From Desulfobulbaceae bacterium (GTDB lineage: Bacteria > Desulfobacterota > Desulfobulbia > Desulfobulbales > Desulfobulbaceae): 8,368 nt of DNA. Made by a program: the position numbers and the translations under genes. Location of the stretch: contig DRLX01000455.1 in NCBI GenBank assembly GCA_011322715.1, forward strand, positions 1-8,368. The letters are read 5' to 3'. Below are positions 1 through 5,368 of this stretch, in pieces (position 1 is the stretch's first letter; every line of letters starts with the position of its first letter). The notes beneath the pieces were generated by a model that saw nothing but the letters and a program-made list of their open reading frames with translations, was not told the origin of the DNA and ran no database searches.

Positions 1-125
1 GAAAAAAGGACCCTGAATGGAAGAATTCTTCATCGGTTTTTATGACAACGTAGGTTTATCATTGTGGTGGCTGCGGCCTGATGTACCTGGTCCGGCCATG
101 CTGTTTTTAAGTTGCACAGGGGGAT
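1..125 (+). other. 5' edge: end of an upstream gene and possible broken small ORF
   Basis: No intact gene can be assigned here. A TGA at 14-16 is followed at once by an ATG at 17, with AAAAAAGGA (2-10) at good Shine-Dalgarno distance, so an upstream gene probably ends at 16 and a small gene may start at 17. Read from 17, the frame opens MEEFFIGFYDNV and then runs on to 280, far into the tetrahaem gene, which is unlikely for a real product. A single +1 shift near 53 would instead join it to a Cys-rich stretch (54-110) ending VRPCCF and TAA, 15 bases before the cytochrome start. That would be the normal spacing of an operon gene. The fragment could be a frameshifted 30-residue protein, a sequencing error, or chance. 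Confidence 0.3.
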
Positions 126-674
126 ATGGTGCCGGAATACAAATCAAAGCCGTACACGCATATTGTCTGGATTGTTCTGGTTCTTGTCATCGTTATTGTT
201 GCCGGGGTATATGTACGGGGCAGGGTGCTGCCCAAATCGTTCGGGGAATACGGTCACTACAGGGGAGATGCCATCTTTGACGAAATGAATCGTCCCATTC
301 GCAATGGAACCAATGCCTCCTGTCTGGTCTGCCATCCCTATATCAGGGAAATGCATCTCAACGGCGTCCATCATACCGTCTCATGTGAGTTCTGCCACGG
401 TCCGGTCGCCGACCATGTTAAGGACGGTAAGGTCATCGCCAAACTGCCTAAAAAGCAGGGGAAAGAGATCAAGCGTCTCTGTCTGCGCTGCCACAATCAG
501 ATTATTCGTGCACGACCCAAGGAATCCATCAAGATGATCTCCATGCCACAGCACCTCGAAGAAAAGCATGTACGAACGGATCATATCTGTAATCAGTGCC
601 ATAATGTTCACGCGCCGCTCATGTGGATAAAAGAGGCCAGAGCCATGGTCGGCGTGGAGGAGGACCCCAAATGA
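126..674 (+). CDS. Membrane-anchored tetrahaem cytochrome c
   Basis: This is a predicted electron-transfer cytochrome tethered to the periplasmic face of the inner membrane. The 182-residue protein has a short basic N-terminus, one hydrophobic anchor at about residues 13-30 with no obvious cleavage site, and four CxxCH haem c motifs: CLVCH (66-70), CEFCH (87-91), CLRCH (119-123) and CNQCH (155-159). Further His residues (44, 82, 83, 97, 143, 148, 153, 162) could provide bis-His ligation. The first motif lacks the following Met seen in NapC/NrfH-type quinol dehydrogenases, and the CEFCHGP segment is more like the cytochrome c554/DmsE-type multihaem proteins. The ATG at 126 lies only 2 bases after AGGGGG; a GTG at 129 would give better spacing, and an in-frame stop at 108 rules out a longer start. 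The gene overlaps the Fe-S gene by four bases (ATGA). By position it may hand electrons from the Fe-S subunit to the octahaem protein encoded further on (inference). Confidence 0.92.
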   Translation: MVPEYKSKPYTHIVWIVLVLVIVIVAGVYVRGRVLPKSFGEYGHYRGDAIFDEMNRPIRNGTNASCLVCHPYIREMHLNGVHHTVSCEFCHGPVADHVKDGKVIAKLPKKQGKEIKRLCLRCHNQIIRARPKESIKMISMPQHLEEKHVRTDHICNQCHNVHAPLMWIKEARAMVGVEEDPK

Positions 675-1480
675 TGAAAGGTATTGAACAGGAAATTTCC
701 CGGGGCCGCCGGGCATTTATCAAAAAGGTTCTCGGCGGCACCATCGCCGGTTCATTGTTACTGGTGATTCCCGCCGGAGCCATGGACCTGGATAAGATTC
801 CCGAGCAGATTCCAGGTATGCGCAAAGAGAAAGGGCCGTTTATAAAAGGGAAAAAATTCGCCTTTATCGTTGATATTACCCGTTGTATCGGCTGCGGTTC
901 CTGTTGCGTAGCCGACAAAAATGAATACAAGGTCCCTGACGGTAACTATCGTACCTGGGTGGAACGCTATGTGATCGATGACCACGATAACGTCTATGTC
1001 GACAGCCCAAACGGAGGCTTGGACGGTTATCAGGAACCTCGCAAGGATCTGCCCCATCCCACCAGGGACACGTTCTTTGTGCCCAAGTTGTGTAACATGT
1101 GTGAGCATCCGTCCTGCGTGCAGGTCTGTCCGGTGGGCGCAACCTTTCAGACTGAGGACGGATTTGTCCTCATTGATTATAAACGCTGTGTCGGCTGCGG
1201 TTATTGCGTCCAGGCCTGTCCTTATTCGGTTCGTTTCATTAATCCCAAAACCGAAACCGCTGATAAGTGTACATGGTGTTATCATCGGGTACGCAAGGGA
1301 TTGTTACCTGCCTGCGTCAATGTGTGTCCGGTACAAGCGCGTAAATTTGGAGATTTGAACGATCACGAATCGGAAGTGTATAAAATTTTGCACCAGCCGC
1401 ATGTAATCTCGGTTTTAAAACCGGGTATGGGCAATAAACCGTCGCTCCATTATGTGGGCCTGCGAAGGGAGGTGGTCTGA
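671..1480 (+). CDS. Tat-exported four-cluster ferredoxin-like Fe-S subunit (NrfC/DsrO/HybA/PsrB type)
   Basis: This is an electron-transfer subunit expected to sit on the periplasmic side, docked on the NrfD-like protein encoded next. The 269-residue product starts with a twin-arginine signal (SRGRRAFIKK, residues 10-19, then a hydrophobic stretch to about 37). Four Fe-S binding motifs follow: I at C72, C75, C78; II at C141, C144, C149, C153; III at C173, C176, C179, C183; IV at C200, C203, C215, C219. Motifs II-IV are complete. In motif I the fourth ligand position is Asp82 (codon GAC, 914-916) instead of Cys, with an extra Cys79 beside it. ATG 671 was chosen because GGAGGAGG (656-663) lies 7 bases upstream and the Tat signal begins just inside; an in-frame ATG at 623 would add 16 residues and spoil the signal. 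Translational coupling to both neighbours is likely (4-base overlap upstream, 1-base downstream). No molybdopterin catalytic subunit is encoded alongside, so it is probably a relay and not part of a classical Psr/Nrf enzyme. Confidence 0.93.
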   Translation: MMKGIEQEISRGRRAFIKKVLGGTIAGSLLLVIPAGAMDLDKIPEQIPGMRKEKGPFIKGKKFAFIVDITRCIGCGSCCVADKNEYKVPDGNYRTWVERYVIDDHDNVYVDSPNGGLDGYQEPRKDLPHPTRDTFFVPKLCNMCEHPSCVQVCPVGATFQTEDGFVLIDYKRCVGCGYCVQACPYSVRFINPKTETADKCTWCYHRVRKGLLPACVNVCPVQARKFGDLNDHESEVYKILHQPHVISVLKPGMGNKPSLHYVGLRREVV

Positions 1481-2682
1481 TGAGTCCGGAACACGGAGCA
1501 GCGGTGGCAACCGCCTTAACCAACTACGTATTTCCTAATGATATTCATGTGCTCTGGTCATTGATGATCGTGCTGTATCCATATATTACCGGTATTGTGG
1601 CCGGGGCCTTCATTGTTTCTTCCCTCTATCATGTTTTTCATATTGAATCATTGAAGCCCGTTTCCAGATATGCCCTTGTTTTTGCCCTGGCATTTCTCGC
1701 CTTTGCAACCGTTCCCCTTCTGAACCATCTCGGTCACCCGGAGCGGGCGATGAACATGATGCTCACCCCGAGTCCCACTTCGGCCATGGCCGGATTCGGC
1801 TATATCTATTCCGCCTATGCGGTTGTCCTTATCCTTGAAATTCTATTCATTTACCGACCGACCCTGGTCGCCCTGAAAAAGAAGGCGCACGGCGGCATGA
1901 AACTGCTCTACGGTATCCTGACCCTGGGTAGCGATAATCTGTCCCCTGAAGCCCTGAAGGTTGATCATAAGATTACCGCTTTTTTGGCCGCCATCGGTAT
2001 CCCCATGGCCTGTACCCTGCATGGATATGTCGGCTTTATCTTCGGAGGTGTCAAGGCCAATCCCATGTGGGCCACACCGCTTATGCCGGTCATCTTTCTG
2101 CTCTCGGCCAGTGTGTCCGGAATCGCCGGTATTATTCTTTCCTATATTGTTATACGAAAGTATACCAACAAGCCCATTGATATGGATTGCGTTCGGACAT
2201 TGATCAAGTTTTTGTGGGGATGTTTTATTCTTGATTTCGTTTTTGAGATGCTTGAGCTCTTTTCCCATGCCTATATGGCGACCCATCACTGGGAGGCCCT
2301 GCGGGATCTCTACACGGGGCCGCTGTACTGGAGCTTTATCGTGGCTCAGGTTGGAATTTTCTCCCTGATTCCCTTTGTTGCCCTGGGTGTTTTGTCCCTG
2401 GTCAAGTTTTCCGATAAATTCGTGATGAAGTGGGGTTCGATTCTTTCCGCCATGATTCTTGTTCAGGTTTTACTCATGCGCTGGAATGTTGTTATCGGCG
2501 GACAGTTGATGTCCAAGAGTGAACGGGGACACGCGGTCTTTCATCCCGGGTTTTTCACCAAGGAGGGAATCATCGTCTCCGCAATTATAATGGTTCTGCC
2601 TATCGTCTTTCTCTGGCTGCTCAGCAAGGTCTTTCCCTTTTGGCTTGACGACGATCCGGCAGTGGAGGGGCAGTCTGCCTGA
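1480..2682 (+). CDS. NrfD/PsrC-family integral membrane quinone-interacting subunit
   Basis: This 400-residue polytopic protein is of the NrfD/PsrC superfamily, whose members exchange electrons with (mena)quinone and pair with a ferredoxin-like subunit such as the one encoded just upstream. About nine hydrophobic segments are visible, near residues 28-50, 63-83, 103-126, 165-188, 199-224, 239-262, 283-308, 316-336 and 361-384. Family-like features include NHLGHPERAMN (82-92), DHKITAF (162-168), HGYVGFIFGG (181-190) and the late RWNVVIGGQ motif (334-342), which recalls the DsrP/HmcC/ActC-like branch. The ATG overlaps the preceding TGA by one base (TGATG), with GGAGG at 1468-1472 placed 7 bases before it, so it is tightly coupled. 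There is no cytochrome b or catalytic domain. It probably oxidises menaquinol and passes electrons through the Fe-S and tetrahaem subunits, although reverse flow cannot be excluded. Geobacter menaquinol oxidoreductase (Cbc-type) and alternative complex III modules have the same three ingredients (family knowledge, from memory). Confidence 0.93.
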   Translation: MSPEHGAAVATALTNYVFPNDIHVLWSLMIVLYPYITGIVAGAFIVSSLYHVFHIESLKPVSRYALVFALAFLAFATVPLLNHLGHPERAMNMMLTPSPTSAMAGFGYIYSAYAVVLILEILFIYRPTLVALKKKAHGGMKLLYGILTLGSDNLSPEALKVDHKITAFLAAIGIPMACTLHGYVGFIFGGVKANPMWATPLMPVIFLLSASVSGIAGIILSYIVIRKYTNKPIDMDCVRTLIKFLWGCFILDFVFEMLELFSHAYMATHHWEALRDLYTGPLYWSFIVAQVGIFSLIPFVALGVLSLVKFSDKFVMKWGSILSAMILVQVLLMRWNVVIGGQLMSKSERGHAVFHPGFFTKEGIIVSAIIMVLPIVFLWLLSKVFPFWLDDDPAVEGQSA

Positions 2683-2686
2683 CAGG

Positions 2687-2720
2687 TTGAAAAAGTGTTT
2701 GCGCAAAAAAAACACGTCAA
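2687..2720 (+). other. Weak AT-rich hairpin after the NrfD-like gene
   Basis: GTGTTT (2695-2700) can pair with AAACAC (2710-2715) across a 9-base loop, with TTGA (2687-2690) and TCAA (2717-2720) able to extend the stem past an unpaired A4. TTTGCGCAAA (2698-2707) is a competing palindrome. No T-tract follows, so this is not an intrinsic terminator. It might mark an mRNA processing or stability site between the membrane module and the octahaem gene, but it may be chance in an A-rich stretch. Confidence 0.2.
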
Positions 2721-2735
2721 AAGGAAAAGGAGGGT

Positions 2736-2828
2736 ATGCGCGTTGAAGACATGGTGGGAGTAGAGCGGACCAATGAAGTCTGCCGGTGGTTCGGGGAACG
2801 AATTGCCCGGGTTTTTATTGTAACTTGA
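2736..2828 (+). CDS. Possible 30-residue small protein upstream of the octahaem gene
   Basis: An ATG at 2736 opens a 30-codon frame closed by TGA at 2826-2828. It is preceded by purine-rich AAGGAAAAGGAGGG (2721-2734), which holds a near-perfect Shine-Dalgarno core, although the GGAGGG lies only one base before the ATG; the AAGGA at 2721-2725 is better spaced. The product has a polar first half and an amphipathic or hydrophobic second half with one Cys and one Trp (VCRWFGERIARVFIVT). It ends 23 bases before the octahaem start, whose own Shine-Dalgarno lies in that gap. I recognise no family. It could be a real small membrane-associated subunit, a translated leader affecting the next gene, the decayed start of a lost gene, or chance. 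Confidence 0.3.
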   Translation: MRVEDMVGVERTNEVCRWFGERIARVFIVT

Positions 2829-2851
2829 GGTTCATATCAGGAGGAAACTGA

Positions 2852-4447
2852 ATGAAACATTTGAAAAAAGCATTTTGTATTGCGGTCCTCGGACTTTTTG
2901 CTGCCGGATCGGCCTTTGCCACCACCGAGCAGTCAAAAAATACCCAGGACCCGGCAGTCAAGGCAATCAATGTAAAATGTATTAACTGCCATTTGAAAGA
3001 AAATAATTCTCTGGTGCAGCAGTGGAAACATTCTCCCCATGCCGCCGCCCAGGATGGACAGATCGGTTGTTACAACTGTCATGCGGCGGACAAGGGTGAC
3101 GAGCTTGGTTATAATCATGAGGGTGCTTTTATCAAGACTATTATTTCACCGTTGGACTGTAAGTTCTGTCATGAGCGCGAAGTAAAGGAGATGGTTAATT
3201 CGCACCATGCCACCGCCGGTGAGATTATGGCCTCGCTGGACAATGTTCTTGGCGAGGTGATCTGCTCTATGCCCGACACCAAGGCTGATGCCGTTAATGC
3301 CTGTTGGCAGTGTCACGGCGGTATTATTAAGGTCCTCAAGGATAAAAACGGTAAACCGCTTCATCGCGAGACCGGCGCCGTCATGATCGATCCAATGACC
3401 TGGCCCAATACCGGTATCGGCCGTCTCAACCCGGATGGTTCCAAGGGTTCCTGTATGGCCTGTCACTCCAAACATTCTTTCAGGTCATCCGTTTCACGTC
3501 AGCCCGAGAACTGTGGCAAATGTCATCTTGGCCCTGATCATCCGCAAAAGGAGGTCTATGAAGAGTCCAAGCATGGTATTGCGTATTATTCAGCATTGCG
3601 CACAGCAGGGGCCAACGGGATGAATATCCTGAAGAACGGTACCTGGGTACTGGGCAAGGATTATTATACCGCACCTACCTGTTCAACCTGTCACATGGGA
3701 GCTTATGTCAAACTAGACGGAGGTATCGCCCAGAATACTCATAATGTCGGCGATCGTATTTCATGGACCCTGCGGCCTAAAATTTCCGTCAAGCTGAACC
3801 GGGCAATATTTGCCGACGGTACTGTTGCTGATATTCCCGGCGACATTGCACCTCAGGTTGGTCAGAAGGCCACCTATAAAACCTATGTCGTCCAGAACGG
3901 AAAATTTAAAAAAGTAACGGCGCAAAAACAGGTCGTCAAGGTTCTCTCCTGGGAAGACCGCCGCAATAACATGAAGGGTGTCTGTAAGTCCTGTCACGGT
4001 ATGCAGCAGGTTGAGGGCTTTTACAAACAGTTCGATTCACTGGTTGTGACCTATAATGATAAATTTGCCAAACCGACCCAAAAGTTGTACGGCATGGCCA
4101 AAAAGGACGGCCTGGTCAAAGGCTCCCCTTTCCATTCGCCACTGGGCTGGACCTGGTTTGAGATCTGGCATCATGAAGGGCGTCGTGCCCGCCACGGCGC
4201 TGCCATGCAGGGGCCTGACTACGTTCACTGGCATGGCCTGTATGAGGTTGCCAGACATTTTTACTATGAGTTCATCCCTGAGTTGATGAAACTGGCCAAG
4301 GAACACAACATGACCGCCAAGTATGAAAAGGCCGTTAATGAGATCCTTGCACGTCCGGAACATCAGTGGTATAAACAGGGATTTGGCGAGGCCACCATGT
4401 CTGCAATCAAGGCGGAGCAAACCGAACGATACGGAGAAAAGAAGTAA
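2852..4447 (+). CDS. Secreted octahaem cytochrome c, hydroxylamine oxidoreductase (HAO)-like, probably reductive
   Basis: This 531-residue periplasmic octahaem cytochrome begins with a Sec signal peptide (MKHLKK, then a hydrophobic core, likely cut after AFA at residue 23). Eight CxxCH motifs lie at residues 43, 73, 103, 151, 201, 221, 277 and 378, matching the number and spacing pattern of the HAO/octahaem family; the fourth (CWQCH, 151-155) is expected to be the catalytic haem. THN at 296-298, followed by R302 and W305, matches a YTHN...R..W segment I recall from Nitrosomonas HAO. The stretch GPDYVHWHGLYE (454-465) takes the place of the oxidative enzyme's segment with the P460-crosslinking tyrosine, and a Tyr does not fall at the equivalent position in my alignment from memory (His459 or Trp460 does). 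Enzymes lacking that tyrosine usually reduce nitrite or hydroxylamine. No C-terminal membrane anchor is seen. AGGAGG (2839-2844) is 7 bases before the ATG. Its likely electron donor is the three-gene quinol module upstream (inference). MccA-type sulfite reductase is less likely because no atypical long-spaced haem motif is seen. Confidence 0.9.
   Translation: MKHLKKAFCIAVLGLFAAGSAFATTEQSKNTQDPAVKAINVKCINCHLKENNSLVQQWKHSPHAAAQDGQIGCYNCHAADKGDELGYNHEGAFIKTIISPLDCKFCHEREVKEMVNSHHATAGEIMASLDNVLGEVICSMPDTKADAVNACWQCHGGIIKVLKDKNGKPLHRETGAVMIDPMTWPNTGIGRLNPDGSKGSCMACHSKHSFRSSVSRQPENCGKCHLGPDHPQKEVYEESKHGIAYYSALRTAGANGMNILKNGTWVLGKDYYTAPTCSTCHMGAYVKLDGGIAQNTHNVGDRISWTLRPKISVKLNRAIFADGTVADIPGDIAPQVGQKATYKTYVVQNGKFKKVTAQKQVVKVLSWEDRRNNMKGVCKSCHGMQQVEGFYKQFDSLVVTYNDKFAKPTQKLYGMAKKDGLVKGSPFHSPLGWTWFEIWHHEGRRARHGAAMQGPDYVHWHGLYEVARHFYYEFIPELMKLAKEHNMTAKYEKAVNEILARPEHQWYKQGFGEATMSAIKAEQTERYGEKK
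4347..4375 (+). promoter_or_regulatory. Possible sigma70-type promoter inside the 3' end of the octahaem gene
   Basis: TTGCAC (4347-4352) and TATAAA (4370-4375) are separated by exactly 17 bases, a good fit to the sigma70 consensus. It lies in coding sequence and could be chance. Its transcript would meet the strong terminator at 4476-4512 before reaching the next gene, so expression of that gene from here would need read-through. Confidence 0.25.
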
Positions 4448-4475
4448 CCGTTTCCGTCTTCCATTAACAGTTATC

Positions 4476-4512
4476 GCCCCGGTTCCCTGCATGGGAACCG
4501 GGGCTTTTTATT
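4476..4512 (+). terminator. Strong rho-independent terminator of the cytochrome cluster
   Basis: A perfect 12-bp GC-rich stem pairs GCCCCGGTTCCC (4476-4487) with GGGAACCGGGGC (4493-4504) around a 5-base loop (TGCAT), followed at once by TTTTTATT (4505-4512). It starts 28 bases after the octahaem stop codon. The next gene's ribosome binding site begins two bases after the T-tract. Confidence 0.94.
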
Positions 4513-4529
4513 CGGGAGGTTTTGTAACA

Positions 4530-5192
4530 ATGATCGATTTACATCGACGACGAAGTAGTCCCCGTCTGCTTTTTTGTTTGCTGTTCTTGTTTACCCTGCT
4601 GCCGTCTCTTCAAGCCATGGCTGAGAGCGGAGAAAATCTGACTGCAGAAGTTGCTCGGCTTAATCTGGGTCTTCAAGGATATAGTATTGGAAAAAAACTC
4701 TCAATGGAGCAGAAAAAAATAGCCGGGGAACATCCCGGTCAAAAAGCCTATGCCGGGACCTATAAATTTGTCGACCAGGATCTCTTTGTGGTTGTGGAAA
4801 GAAAAACCGATTCCGTGCTTGCCCTCTATAAACGGGTTCCCAAGGCAGACAAAAAACAGTTAAAATTCATTGTGGCTGACTTGATGGATCGGTTTGGTTT
4901 GCCGACTGCGATGGCCCATGAAAAGATCGTTTATTGGGCGTATAACAGGCACGGGGCTATTTCGGAAGAGGATTTTGAAAGGGCAAAAAAAAATAAACAG
5001 ATTCCCGGGCTTGGTATTATTGCTACCGTAAAGCTCAACTCTGAAATAGAAATTACGGGCGATAGTGGGAAAGAGGAAAAACAGGGCGATAAAATGTCTC
5101 AATCGGCTGCGAAAAAACAAACGGCAACCGGTACCGTATATTTCATTGTCACGTCCGACCCATTGGTAAAGGCTTTTTTGACCAAGAAGTAA
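4530..5192 (+). CDS. Exported protein of unknown function
   Basis: This 220-residue protein belongs to no family I recognise. The N-terminus is a classic Sec signal: MIDLHRRRSSPR, then a Leu/Phe-rich core (residues 13-26), with likely cleavage after LQA or QAMA (29-31). The mature part is polar and mixed alpha/beta: a helical Lys-rich start, a strand-like segment YKFVDQDLFVVVE (78-90), a central helix ending MDRFGLPTAMAHEKIVYWAY (119-138), a second strand-rich part IPGLGIIATVKLNSEIEI (158-175), a charged low-complexity linker (about 178-200), and a final strand (TGTVYFIVTSDP). It has no Cys after the signal and no haem motif. ATG 4530 is preferred over upstream in-frame starts inside the octahaem gene because GGGAGGT (4514-4520) precedes it and the signal peptide begins here. 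A run of nine A (4985-4993) lies inside the gene. With a terminator directly before and another after, it appears to be its own transcription unit, or to depend on read-through. Confidence 0.75.
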   Translation: MIDLHRRRSSPRLLFCLLFLFTLLPSLQAMAESGENLTAEVARLNLGLQGYSIGKKLSMEQKKIAGEHPGQKAYAGTYKFVDQDLFVVVERKTDSVLALYKRVPKADKKQLKFIVADLMDRFGLPTAMAHEKIVYWAYNRHGAISEEDFERAKKNKQIPGLGIIATVKLNSEIEITGDSGKEEKQGDKMSQSAAKKQTATGTVYFIVTSDPLVKAFLTKK

Positions 5193-5253
5193 CTTCTAAA
5201 AATAACACAAAAATAACTGGTTGAAAGGTGAACTTGGACTTCGTTGCTCGGGT

Positions 5254-5282
5254 TTGACTTTTTTCTCTCTGTCGGCTATATT
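5254..5282 (+). promoter_or_regulatory. Sigma70-type promoter, probably for purA
   Basis: TTGACT (5254-5259) and TATATT (5277-5282) are each one mismatch from the consensus hexamers and are spaced by exactly 17 bases. Transcription would start near 5289, giving a leader of about 80 bases before purA. The predicted start lies about 8 bases before the terminator-like hairpin at 5297. Confidence 0.7.
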
Positions 5283-5296
5283 TTTCCGGTTCTGAT

Positions 5297-5337
5297 GGCT
5301 GCTGTCTTCCCGAAGGGAAGTCAGGTCAGCCTTTTTT
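5297..5337 (+). terminator. Intrinsic terminator or attenuator in the purA leader
   Basis: GGCTG (5297-5301) pairs with CAGCC (5327-5331), CTG (5302-5304) with CAG (5322-5324), and CTTCCC (5306-5311) with GGGAAG (5315-5320) around a GAA loop. This gives 14 base pairs with a T-T mismatch and a 2-base bulge, followed by six T (5332-5337). It may simply end transcripts from the unknown exported-protein gene. Since it also lies downstream of the best purA promoter, it may limit purA transcription. Confidence 0.8.
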
Positions 5338-5368
5338 ATGTACGCAATGAATTTATGAGGAGATTTCC

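Noticed and set aside
17..280. 87-codon ORF covering the 5' edge and the start of the tetrahaem gene
   Set aside because: It overlaps the tetrahaem coding sequence out of frame by 155 bases, and its second half is the frame shadow of the membrane anchor. Only its first codons may be real (see finding at 17-110).
623..670. Longer start for the Fe-S subunit
   Set aside because: It has no good ribosome site and would put 16 extra residues ahead of the Tat signal; ATG 671 has an excellent ribosome site and the usual ATGA coupling.
4323..4529. Upstream start of the exported-protein ORF
   Set aside because: This part lies inside the octahaem gene and across the terminator; the signal peptide and ribosome site place the start at 4530.
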